From an uncultured Prevotella sp. (GTDB taxonomy: Bacteria > Bacteroidota > Bacteroidia > Bacteroidales > Bacteroidaceae), in contig CAMHDT010000007.1 in the NCBI GenBank assembly GCA_946183985.1, positions 1 through 34,670 of the forward strand: a stretch of 34,670 nucleotides of DNA, given 5' to 3'. Each line of letters opens with the position of its first letter. The first letter of the stretch is position 1. The translations under genes were made by a program, and so were the position numbers. A model generated the notes under the pieces. That model saw only the letters and a list, made by a program, of their open reading frames with translations. It ran no database searches and was not told the origin of the DNA. Below, in pieces: positions 1 through 8,814 of this stretch.

Positions 1-18
1 AATGCATAATTACATCTG

Positions 19-65
19 CAAAAGTACGATTTTTTTTGCAATCTCACAAATTTTTGCTACCTTTG
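19..65. promoter_or_regulatory. Interlocked divergent promoters at the left end of the locus
   Basis: + TTTG 35-38, N19, TACCTTTG 58-65; - TTTG 47-50, N20, TACTTTTG 19-26; a further + TACCTTTG at 133-140. Confidence 0.7.
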
Positions 66-159
66 TCTTTCAGACTTAGGTACTCTCACTCGGAAAATCC
101 AAGATTCTCTTGGTTTTTCGCTCGCTTATTCGTACCTTTGCGCGAAATATGATGCAACA

Positions 160-1692
160 ATGAGCGGAAGAGTGAGGAAAAGTATGTTGAATGCGGAAGT
201 AAACATCCTGTTTTATTTCCTGACGCTCGTGTTGGCGTTTTTCTCAAGGAAGATTTTCCTCGACTGCCTGGGCACAGAGTTCATCGGCCTTACCGGCACG
301 CTGGGCAACATCCTGGGCTACCTGAACCTCACGGAACTGGGCATCACGGCCAGCATCGGATACTTCCTGTTCAAGCCCCTGCAGCAGGACAACCGCCAGC
401 AGGTGCAGGAGATTCTGTCGCTTCTGGGCTATCTGTACAACTGGATTGGCGCCATCATCCTTGCGGGTGCCGTGGTGGTCAGTCTGTTTTTCCCGCTCAT
501 CTTCAGCGAGTCCGACCTGAACCTGAGTATCATCTATTTTGCCTTCTATTCGTTTCTCGGGTCATCGCTCATCGGCTATTTCATCAACTACCGGCAAATC
601 CTGCTCACGGCCGACCAGAAGAACTATCTGGCTGCCATATACCTGCAGTCGGCCAATCTGGTAAAGACGGCCCTCCAGATCTATCTGGCCTACACCTACC
701 GCAACCTCTATGTATGGGTGGGCGTAGAGTTTCTGTTTGGCATCATCGGCTGCATCCTGCTCAACTGGAAGATTAACAGGGAATATCCCTGGCTGCACGT
801 CAACAAGCGCCAGGGCAGGCTGCTGCTCAGGAAATATCCCGAGGTCATGGCCAAGACCAAGCAGGTGTTTATCCACAAGATAAAGGACTTTGTGCTGGTG
901 AAGAGCGACGAACTCTTTATCTTCCTCTTCGTATCGCTGAAGATGGTGGCTTTCTACGGCAACTACATGATGATCATCTCAAAGGTCATCTCGCTCTTTT
1001 CCGCCGTTACGGGCAGCGTAGGGGCCAGCGTGGGCAACCTGGTGGCGGAAGGCAACAAGCCGAACATGCTGAAGGTGTTTTGGGAGATGACCACCATCCA
1101 CCACACCATTGCGGCCACGCTGAGTTTCTCGCTCTATATGTTCATTGAGCCGTTCATAGCCCATTGGCTTGGTGCGGAGTATATCATGGACCACCGCATC
1201 CTCATCCTGCTTATCGTATATATTTACATCACCAACTCGCGCAACAGCGTTGACAGTTTCAACTATGCCCACGGCCTTTATGCCGACGTGTGGTCGGCCT
1301 GGGCAGAACTCATCATCAACGTGTCGGTCACCATCGTCTGCGGCCTGATGTGGGGCATCATCGGCATTCTGCTAGGCAAGATTGTCAGCCTGCTGGCCAT
1401 CGTGGTGCTGTGGAAGCCCTACTACCTGTTCAGCGCCGGTTTCAAGGAGCCCGTAGCAGCCTATTGGAAGAACGTGCTGCGCAACTATGCCGTCTCGGCC
1501 TTGGCCATCGGAGCCTCCATCTATGTCATGACCTTTATCCATATCGACCCCTATGAGAGCCTGCTGGCATGGGTGGCCTACGCCGCCGTGGGCATGGCCG
1601 TGTTCCTGGGCATCGACCTGGGGGCCACTATGCTCTTTGCCAAAGGAGCCAAGGACAGCGTGAAACGAATCAACATCTTCAGAAAATCATGA
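160..1692 (+). CDS. Polysaccharide/oligosaccharide flippase (Wzx-like, multi-TM)
   Basis: 510 aa highly hydrophobic multi-TM ORF heading a glycosyltransferase operon; two TACCTTTG -7 boxes upstream. Confidence 0.85.
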   Translation: MSGRVRKSMLNAEVNILFYFLTLVLAFFSRKIFLDCLGTEFIGLTGTLGNILGYLNLTELGITASIGYFLFKPLQQDNRQQVQEILSLLGYLYNWIGAIILAGAVVVSLFFPLIFSESDLNLSIIYFAFYSFLGSSLIGYFINYRQILLTADQKNYLAAIYLQSANLVKTALQIYLAYTYRNLYVWVGVEFLFGIIGCILLNWKINREYPWLHVNKRQGRLLLRKYPEVMAKTKQVFIHKIKDFVLVKSDELFIFLFVSLKMVAFYGNYMMIISKVISLFSAVTGSVGASVGNLVAEGNKPNMLKVFWEMTTIHHTIAATLSFSLYMFIEPFIAHWLGAEYIMDHRILILLIVYIYITNSRNSVDSFNYAHGLYADVWSAWAELIINVSVTIVCGLMWGIIGILLGKIVSLLAIVVLWKPYYLFSAGFKEPVAAYWKNVLRNYAVSALAIGASIYVMTFIHIDPYESLLAWVAYAAVGMAVFLGIDLGATMLFAKGAKDSVKRINIFRKS

Positions 1693-2492
1693 AATATTCC
1701 ATCATCACCGTCAACTATAACAACCGCGATGGGCTGCGGCGCACCATCGAGAGCGTCATCCAGCAGTCGTACCGCGACTTCGAGTTCATCGTCATCGACG
1801 GCGGCTCTACCGACGGAAGTGCCGATGTGCTCCAGCAGTACAGCGACCATCTGGCCTACTGGGTGTCGGAAAAAGACAATGGCATATACAACGGTATGAA
1901 CAAAGGAATTGCACATGCCACGGGCGACTATCTGAACTTCATGAACTCGGGCGACTGCTTCTATGACTGCGATGTGCTGCAGAAGGTGGCAGCCCATGCT
2001 TCTGATGCCGACATGATTGTGGGGCGCGACTATCACTACAGCGAAGCACAGCACAAGGGGCATGCCTCGGTGCAGCCGCCACGGGTGTCGATGATGCATT
2101 TCTTCATTGCCACGCTCGACCATCAGAGCAGTTTCATCAAGCGTGAACTGTTTCAGGGCTCTCCCTACCGCGAAGACTACCGGCTGGTGAGCGACTGGAT
2201 ATTCTTTACAGAGAAGATTGTGGCGGAAGGCAAGCAGGTTCAGTTCATACCCGACATTGTGTGCCGGCGCGAGGAGGGCGGACTCTCTGAACAGCAGCAA
2301 GCGCGCAACCGCGAAGAGATCAACCGGTGGTTGCACCAGTATCTGCCACAGGGCGTCTACGACGACTATGCCACCCTGGCCAAACTCGACAAGACGAGCG
2401 TCTACCGGCTGTTCAGCATCTGCGATGACGACAAGGCCCGCCATTGGCTCACCTATTGCATCAAGGTTATCACTAAACTCTGCGGCAAATGA
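1689..2492 (+). CDS. Glycosyltransferase family 2
   Basis: MKYSIITVNYNNRDGLRRTIESVIQQSYRDFEFIVIDGGSTDGS is a classic GT2 N-terminus; ATG at 1689 overlaps the previous stop (ATGA); the listed ORF start 1569 is too far upstream. Confidence 0.92.
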   Translation: MKYSIITVNYNNRDGLRRTIESVIQQSYRDFEFIVIDGGSTDGSADVLQQYSDHLAYWVSEKDNGIYNGMNKGIAHATGDYLNFMNSGDCFYDCDVLQKVAAHASDADMIVGRDYHYSEAQHKGHASVQPPRVSMMHFFIATLDHQSSFIKRELFQGSPYREDYRLVSDWIFFTEKIVAEGKQVQFIPDIVCRREEGGLSEQQQARNREEINRWLHQYLPQGVYDDYATLAKLDKTSVYRLFSICDDDKARHWLTYCIKVITKLCGK

Positions 2493-4231
2493 ACAATCCA
2501 CTCAAGAACAGGACGAAGACGGCAGGCCTCTATGCAGCATCGGCCGTCAACCTGCTCATCATGCACTACTACATCCTGCTGACCTGCCGACTGGAGAACT
2601 ACACCGATGCCCTGCTGTGGATGGACAACCTGCTGGGCGTCGTCGTTGATGTGACCTGTATCCTCGCCGTTGCCCTACTGCTCACATGGGGCCGCCTGCG
2701 CCCCAGCCTTCTCATCACGGCCATTATGACCATGCTATGGGCCTACAGCAACGTTCTCTATTCCCGCTTTTTCCATCATTACATCCCTTTGTCGGCCATG
2801 AGCCAGACTGGCGTGCTCATCGACGGTTTCATGCTCAGCAACATCTATGAGGGCATGAAATGGTACGACCTCATCATCGTCCTGCAGTCGGCCATGATAG
2901 GCTGGCTCTTCGCAGGTGCAAAGAAAGAGGATGGCTTCAGGAAGCGTCACCTGCTGCTCACCTGGCCCGTGCTGCTCATGGTGGCAGACCTCGGTCTGCA
3001 TGTTCTATTCTGCGCTGTCACACCTGGCATGGCCTCGCCATCCTACTTCAAGCGTCGCATCATCACGCGCCACTTCGGGCTGCTCCACAGTTCGGCCGAG
3101 CCCAACTGGTCGACCTTCCACAGAGGCACCGTTCGACAACTGCTCATCCCCGCCCTTCACGATGCGTTTCTCAAGGCTGAACTCACCGCAGAACAGCGGG
3201 CTGCCATCAAGGCCGAATACAGCAACCATGAGGAAAGAGTATCGGGAGCACGGCCAAAGGTGACCGACAAGAACATCATCTTCATCATTGTGGAGTCCTA
3301 TCTCTCAGCCACCTCCGACCTGAAGGTCGACGGGCAAGAGGTGACGCCGTTCCTCAACGCACTCAAGCAAGACAGCAATGTATACTTCAACCCCCACCTC
3401 ACGCCCAACATCTCCATTGGTGAATCCAGCGACGGCCAGTTTCTCTACATGGCCGGCATGCTGCCCCTGCGGTCGGAGGTGACGGTGACAAAAGCCAAGC
3501 ATGCCGAACTGCCAGGGCTGCCCAAGATATTGAAGAAGGAAGGCATCATCAGCGAGGCCCAGATGATCATCCCTACCCTGCCGTCCATGTGGGAGCAGGA
3601 GGCCATGTGCCAGCGCTACGGCTTTGACCATCTCTATTCCAGCGCCGACTACGAAGGTGGAAAATACTGGTATCTCTCCGACCGCCAGATATTTGAATAT
3701 GCCCTGAAGGAACATGCCGCGGCAGCAGCGCCTTTCCTCTCGGTCATACTCACCATGACCATGCACCAGCCCTACAACGAGCCCATGGATACGACATTTA
3801 TCATAACCGAACCTTCACTCAAAGAAAAATATCGCAACTATCTGAGTACCAGCCACTATACAGACAGACAAATTCAATGGTATTTTGAGCAGTTGAAGCA
3901 ACAGGGACTCTACGACAACAGCATCATCGTCATCGTGGCCGACCATCATGCCCATGCCAGTCTGTTCGACATGGCCGATGATGACATCTCCACCGACATA
4001 CCGCTTTATATCGTCAATGCCCCCATCGACCGCAACAAGGCCTGGCAGGGGCGCTGTCAGCAAATGGATGTCTACACCACGCTGCTCGACCTGCTGGGCT
4101 GTCAGTCAGCATGGAAAGGCCTGGGGCACACGCTCCTCACCACCGACTACCACGACTCCCTGCGCCCTGAACTGTGGACTTTGTCGGAGCAGATTGTAAC
4201 AGGCAATTATTTCAAGACACCAGAGCCATGA
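2489..4231 (+). CDS. LTA synthase/sulfatase-superfamily membrane protein (phosphoglycerol-transferase-like)
   Basis: N-terminal TM segments then IIFIIVESYLSATSDL, ISIGESSDGQF and VADHHAHA, alkaline phosphatase/LtaS superfamily motifs; ATGA overlap. Confidence 0.85.
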   Translation: MNNPLKNRTKTAGLYAASAVNLLIMHYYILLTCRLENYTDALLWMDNLLGVVVDVTCILAVALLLTWGRLRPSLLITAIMTMLWAYSNVLYSRFFHHYIPLSAMSQTGVLIDGFMLSNIYEGMKWYDLIIVLQSAMIGWLFAGAKKEDGFRKRHLLLTWPVLLMVADLGLHVLFCAVTPGMASPSYFKRRIITRHFGLLHSSAEPNWSTFHRGTVRQLLIPALHDAFLKAELTAEQRAAIKAEYSNHEERVSGARPKVTDKNIIFIIVESYLSATSDLKVDGQEVTPFLNALKQDSNVYFNPHLTPNISIGESSDGQFLYMAGMLPLRSEVTVTKAKHAELPGLPKILKKEGIISEAQMIIPTLPSMWEQEAMCQRYGFDHLYSSADYEGGKYWYLSDRQIFEYALKEHAAAAAPFLSVILTMTMHQPYNEPMDTTFIITEPSLKEKYRNYLSTSHYTDRQIQWYFEQLKQQGLYDNSIIVIVADHHAHASLFDMADDDISTDIPLYIVNAPIDRNKAWQGRCQQMDVYTTLLDLLGCQSAWKGLGHTLLTTDYHDSLRPELWTLSEQIVTGNYFKTPEP

Positions 4232-5271
4232 GCAACTCCGCAAAGAAACGGTTAGACTATCTCGATGTAAGCAAGGTGTTGGCTATCTATCTGGTCACCT
4301 TTGCCCACTGTGCCCAGGTGCTATGCGGCGAGAAGTTCCCCACCCTGCTCGTGAGCAAAGACTCGTTTATCTCAGTCAACATGGCAATCTTCATGATTGC
4401 CAGCGGTTTCGTGATGAACCTTGACAAGATGAAAGCCACACCCCTGAAAGACTATATCCTACAAAAGGCATTCCGCCTGCTGCTGCCCATGACGACCTGG
4501 TATGCGGTGATGTGTGTGGTGACACGCTCCGTTCCTAATGCTCCCACCTACTGGTCGCTCTACTGGTATCTCGGCGCCATGTTCGTCTGCTTGTCGCTCA
4601 TCAAGTTGCTCACCACCGTCACGAGCAGCACGTTTTTGGTGTGCGTGCTGTCTGTCCTTATCCTGACACTAATGCCCATGATATCGTTTGAGCGCAGTTG
4701 CTACATGATGCCATTCCTGTGGGTAGGCTACGGCCTTCGGCATATCATAGACAGGATTAATATCTTCCCCATTGTCTTCCTGCTGATAATCTATGCCGTG
4801 CTCTATTACTTCTGGGACATTAACTACTCTATCTATGTCAGCCCATTCCACATCTGGAATGCCGACGCACACGCCATTCTGGCCTTGCTCTTCCGCTTTG
4901 CCATAGGCACCATAGGAGGCGTGGGCATCATCTGCCTGCTACGCATGCTCATCAGTCATCGGGCGTTCGCATGGCTGAAGTCCGTTGCCAAGTACGGGCC
5001 TTACACGCTGGGGTTCTACACCATGTCGTTCGTACTCAATGCCATACTGGTCAGAGTGCTCTGGCACACCAACTGGTTCATTTCCAAACCTGGCTGGCTC
5101 GACTTGGCATCGCTGGTTGTAACGACGCTGATGATGATTCTGATGTACTGGATACAGAAAATGCTGGAAAAGAACAAAATCAGCGGGGCCCTTTTCCTCG
5201 GCCTTTTCCAGGCAGATAGCGTCCCAACAAAAGAGGGAAGAAACGCTCGCAGAGACGGACAAGGGGAATGA
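4228..5271 (+). CDS. Acyltransferase 3 family membrane protein
   Basis: RLDYLDVSKVLAIYLVTFAHCAQVL plus multi-TM; ATG at 4228 overlaps the previous TGA. Confidence 0.85.
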   Translation: MSNSAKKRLDYLDVSKVLAIYLVTFAHCAQVLCGEKFPTLLVSKDSFISVNMAIFMIASGFVMNLDKMKATPLKDYILQKAFRLLLPMTTWYAVMCVVTRSVPNAPTYWSLYWYLGAMFVCLSLIKLLTTVTSSTFLVCVLSVLILTLMPMISFERSCYMMPFLWVGYGLRHIIDRINIFPIVFLLIIYAVLYYFWDINYSIYVSPFHIWNADAHAILALLFRFAIGTIGGVGIICLLRMLISHRAFAWLKSVAKYGPYTLGFYTMSFVLNAILVRVLWHTNWFISKPGWLDLASLVVTTLMMILMYWIQKMLEKNKISGALFLGLFQADSVPTKEGRNARRDGQGE

Positions 5272-6181
5272 ACAGGAGCATGATGAGCACCGAAGCCACT
5301 AGATCCTCAATCCACAGGCGGTCGGGCAACGCCGTGAGACGACGCACCACGATGATGTGCAAGCCAATGATGAGCATGGTGCCGTTGGCAAGTATAGCCA
5401 TCATGCTGCGCCAGGGCAGACGGCTGAGCCAGAGCGAAACAACATAGAGCATCAGCGTGCCCGCCATGCCGCCTAAGATGAAGAGCGCATAATTGCGGCC
5501 TATGCCATTCAGATACATCCACACATAGCCATTATAGTGGGCGCAGAGTGCCACGCCTGCCACGCCCGCCGCCAACAGCAATACCTCGACACAATAGTTA
5601 TGCAGGCTGCAAAACGCCTCTTTCAGCGGTTTCAGGAACACGCCTATGAGGAAGAACGGCATGCATACCAGCACGTTGACATTGGCATTGCTCACCTCAA
5701 AGCCTATGCAATGAAGGTAGATGGCACCCGCCGAAAGCGCCGCAAACATCACGGCATAGGCCCATCGGCGCTCAGGCAGCATCTGCATGATGATTCTGAT
5801 AACGATGAGCGTGTAGAAATACCAGCACGGCCCCATGCACCAGCGGTGGCCCAGCAGCAGCCATTCGAAGAACCACGGCCACGAAATGTCGTAGGTGCCG
5901 CCAGACAGCCAGGCACGTCCCCAGGCTTCCAAGTGCATCATCACGCTCATGATGACCGTTGGCACCAGCAGTTGCCAGAAACACCGCTTCAGGCAAACAG
6001 CCCACGAGGGCGCCTTCTTATACAGAAAACCCGAGATGACGCAGAACACCTGCACGTTGAACACAAAGACATAGACGTCGCCTTCTGAGAAGAAATGTCC
6101 CCAGACCACTGCCAGCGCAGCCCATACCTTCATCCAGTCGACCCAGATGAGCCGTGTAGTCGCCGTCTCTGCCATCGTCAT
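5180..6181 (-). CDS. Acyltransferase 3 family membrane protein
   Basis: RLIWVDWMKVWAALAVVWGHFF plus multi-TM; start placed at MTMAET because a TTTG-N19-TATCTTTG promoter lies just upstream, inside the longer ORF. Confidence 0.85.
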   Translation of the reverse strand: MTMAETATTRLIWVDWMKVWAALAVVWGHFFSEGDVYVFVFNVQVFCVISGFLYKKAPSWAVCLKRCFWQLLVPTVIMSVMMHLEAWGRAWLSGGTYDISWPWFFEWLLLGHRWCMGPCWYFYTLIVIRIIMQMLPERRWAYAVMFAALSAGAIYLHCIGFEVSNANVNVLVCMPFFLIGVFLKPLKEAFCSLHNYCVEVLLLAAGVAGVALCAHYNGYVWMYLNGIGRNYALFILGGMAGTLMLYVVSLWLSRLPWRSMMAILANGTMLIIGLHIIVVRRLTALPDRLWIEDLVASVLIMLLFIPLVRLCERFFPLLLGRYLPGKGRGKGPR

Positions 6182-6196
6182 CACACTATTTTTCTG

Positions 6197-6227
6197 CAAA
6201 GATAAGTATTTTTCGTTACACCACAAA
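6197..6227 (-). promoter_or_regulatory. Bacteroidetes-type promoter for the 5180-6181 acyltransferase
   Basis: Minus strand TTTG (6224-6227), 19 nt, TATCTTTG (6197-6204). Confidence 0.8.
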
Positions 6228-6386
6228 ATTTTATCTACAATTGTTTCCCCAGTGGAAACAGTATTTCGTTTTAACTCATGCATGGCTTCAAGAGGCGCCC
6301 CCATGCGTTAAATAATATCAAAAAGAGAGGATGCCATCATCATATTACAATTATAATGAGTAAATTTGCAAGAAACAAAGAGAGGA

Positions 6387-7226
6387 ATGAGAATCATTTG
6401 CGATGCACCAGGACAAACCTGCAACCGCCTGTGGACCTATGTGGCCAGCGTGGCGCAATGCATTGCTGAGCACAGGCGCATGGTGATTATCTTCTACGAC
6501 TGGACCATCGAAGACTTCCCCCACCTGCTGCATTGCCCTTTCATCTATTTCCCACTATGGCACAAGTGGTACCTGGAACGAGGCAACGGCTGGAACAACT
6601 ACAAGGGCCTGACATGGAAGGTGACACACAACAAGACATGGGACGGAATCTTCAAATTCATGGGTTGCACCAAAGGCTGGCAGACACGCACCGACACGCG
6701 CTACCTGCAGCAGACGATGCCCGAGTTGAAGCGCATCTTCCGGCCCAAGGATGCGATTATGCAGAAGGCAGAAAGCACGATAGTCCACCTGCGCCAAAAG
6801 GCCGACATGGTGGTGGGGGTACACATACGCCGCGGCGACTATGCCACCTGGAACGACGGGCGTTTCTACTATGAACTGGAAGACTATCGCCAGTTTATGC
6901 TCCGCGTGCAGCAACTATACAGCGACCGCCGCGTGGCCTTCTTCATCAGCAGTAACGAGGACTTCCACTGCGAAGAGGTGTTTCAGGGATGCACCTGCCA
7001 ACGCTTCGGGCAGGAGCCGTCGGGGGCCATCCTCGACCTTTACACGCTCTCGCTGTGCGACCGCATCGTGGGGCCCGTGAGCAGTTTTTCACGCTGGGCA
7101 TCGTTCATTGGCGAGGTGCCGCTCTGCTTCCTGGAAGAGAAAGACCAGCAGTTTGAAGACAACAGTTTCTCGAAAATTGTGGACTTCTTCCACTTTGAAA
7201 ATGGCAAGGAGATCTACGATTGGTAA
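6387..7226 (+). CDS. GT11-like alpha-1,2-fucosyltransferase family protein
   Basis: VVGVHIRRGDYATW matches the GT11 HxRRGDY motif; C-terminal DLYTLSLCDRIVGPVSSFSRWAS resembles GT11 motif III; ATG at 6387 chosen over TTG at 6366, which lies in the TAAATTTG -7 box. Confidence 0.75.
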   Translation: MRIICDAPGQTCNRLWTYVASVAQCIAEHRRMVIIFYDWTIEDFPHLLHCPFIYFPLWHKWYLERGNGWNNYKGLTWKVTHNKTWDGIFKFMGCTKGWQTRTDTRYLQQTMPELKRIFRPKDAIMQKAESTIVHLRQKADMVVGVHIRRGDYATWNDGRFYYELEDYRQFMLRVQQLYSDRRVAFFISSNEDFHCEEVFQGCTCQRFGQEPSGAILDLYTLSLCDRIVGPVSSFSRWASFIGEVPLCFLEEKDQQFEDNSFSKIVDFFHFENGKEIYDW

Positions 7227-7269
7227 GGGACGCTTCGTTAGTGAATATAAAATCATAAAGCACTAAGCA

Positions 7270-8439
7270 TTGAAAAAGATTGCGATACTGACATCGGGCA
7301 TTCTGCCAGTACCTGCCGTTCAGGGCGGAGCGGTAGAGAACCTTGTAGACTACTATCTGGCCTACAATGAGCAGCATCGGCTGTACGACATCACCGTCTA
7401 CAGCGTGTGGCATCCCGATGTGGAAAAGCATCCCGCACGCCAGTCGGCCGTCAACCATTATTATTATATAAAGACAGAGACGCTATGGGCAAAGATAAAG
7501 AAGAAAACACACCAACTGACCCATGGGCAGGAATACTACCACTATACCATAGAATACTTCCTTGAGCAGGCCATGAAGCACATCGGCCGGCAGCACTATG
7601 ACCTCATTATCCTGGAGAACCGCCCTGGCTTTGCGCTGAGCGTGCGGAAAAAGACCAGTGCCAGGTTAGTTTATCACCTGCACAACGACCACCTCAACAG
7701 CACTACCCCACAGGCCAACGACATCTACGAGGCGGCTACGGGCATCATCACCGTGTCCGACTATATTTCCAGCCGAGTACGTTCCATCTGCCCCAACGAC
7801 CGCAAATGCCACACGGTGCACAACGGCATTGACCTGCAACTGTTTCAAAAAGCAGCAGAATGCAATGATGCCAGCGGGATGACGCTGGTATATACGGGGA
7901 GAATCATCAGGGAAAAGGGCATCGGCGAACTCATCGACGCCATGCTGTTGCTCAAAGACTATCCAGAGATAAGCCTTATGGTGATAGGCGGCTCATTCTA
8001 TGCCAACAGCAACGATGCCGACGACTTCATTGAAGAACTGCGACAGAAGGCAGAACCCATCAGAAACAGGATACGCTTCACGGGCTTCGTGCCTTATGTC
8101 AAGGTGCCTGGACTTCTTGCCATGGCCGATGTAGCCGTGCTGCCCTCCACATGGGACGAGCCTTTCGGGCTCACTGTGACCGAGGCGCTGGCCGCGGGCC
8201 TGCCCATCATCACCACGCGCAAGGGCGGCATTCCCGAGATTGTGACAGATCAGAATGCCATTCTGCTCAATGCCGACGAGCATCTTCCTGAGAGTCTGGC
8301 CAACGCTATCCTATACCTCTATCAACATAAAGAGAAACGCGATTCGCTCGCAGCAGCCAGTAGCCAGCAGGCTGCACGCTTCAGTAAAGAGGTCTATGCC
8401 CAGAACTTCTTCCAATGCATCATGAATTATGAATTATAA
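7270..8439 (+). CDS. Glycosyltransferase family 4
   Basis: KIAILTSGILPVPAVQGGAVENL; VYTGRIIREKGIGELIDAM; PSTWDEPFGLTVTEALAAGLPIITT; TTG start. Confidence 0.92.
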   Translation: MKKIAILTSGILPVPAVQGGAVENLVDYYLAYNEQHRLYDITVYSVWHPDVEKHPARQSAVNHYYYIKTETLWAKIKKKTHQLTHGQEYYHYTIEYFLEQAMKHIGRQHYDLIILENRPGFALSVRKKTSARLVYHLHNDHLNSTTPQANDIYEAATGIITVSDYISSRVRSICPNDRKCHTVHNGIDLQLFQKAAECNDASGMTLVYTGRIIREKGIGELIDAMLLLKDYPEISLMVIGGSFYANSNDADDFIEELRQKAEPIRNRIRFTGFVPYVKVPGLLAMADVAVLPSTWDEPFGLTVTEALAAGLPIITTRKGGIPEIVTDQNAILLNADEHLPESLANAILYLYQHKEKRDSLAAASSQQAARFSKEVYAQNFFQCIMNYEL

Positions 8440-8785
8440 AGAGCCTTTTCGCTTCATAATCGTGGGCATCGTAGCCACTGCCATACAATATGGTGTCTAT
8501 CTGGTACTGCTTGGCCTGACAGGCCCCAGCATAGCCCTGACCCTTGGCTATGTAGTAAGTCTGGTATGCAATTTTTTCTTGACCACCTACTTCACCTTCC
8601 AGACCAAACCGACGACAAAGAAAGCGGGCGGTTTCGTATTGAGCCACGCCGTCAACTGGCTGCTGCAACTGGTCACCCTCAGCCTGTTCATCCATATCGG
8701 CATCCCTGAGGCATGGGCACCACTGCCCATGTACATGGTATGCGTGCCTATTAACTTCCTGATGGTTAGGTTTTTCTTAAAATAA
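8429..8785 (+). CDS. GtrA family membrane protein
   Basis: 118 aa, four predicted TM segments, FIIVGIVATAIQYGVY...SLVCNFFLTTYFTF; 11-bp overlap with upstream GT4. Confidence 0.85.
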   Translation: MNYKEPFRFIIVGIVATAIQYGVYLVLLGLTGPSIALTLGYVVSLVCNFFLTTYFTFQTKPTTKKAGGFVLSHAVNWLLQLVTLSLFIHIGIPEAWAPLPMYMVCVPINFLMVRFFLK

Positions 8786-8814
8786 AAGCAGCAGGCCTAC
8801 GACCTACTGTTTTT
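8784..8814. terminator. Bidirectional terminator hairpin between convergent genes
   Basis: AAAAgCAGcaGG-cctacga-CCtaCTGtTTTT. Confidence 0.65.

Noticed and set aside
1578-2501. 307-aa minus-strand ORF fully antisense to the GT2 gene
   Set aside because: Shadow ORF from codon bias; the plus frame is an unmistakable GT2 and the antisense product shows no recognisable family.
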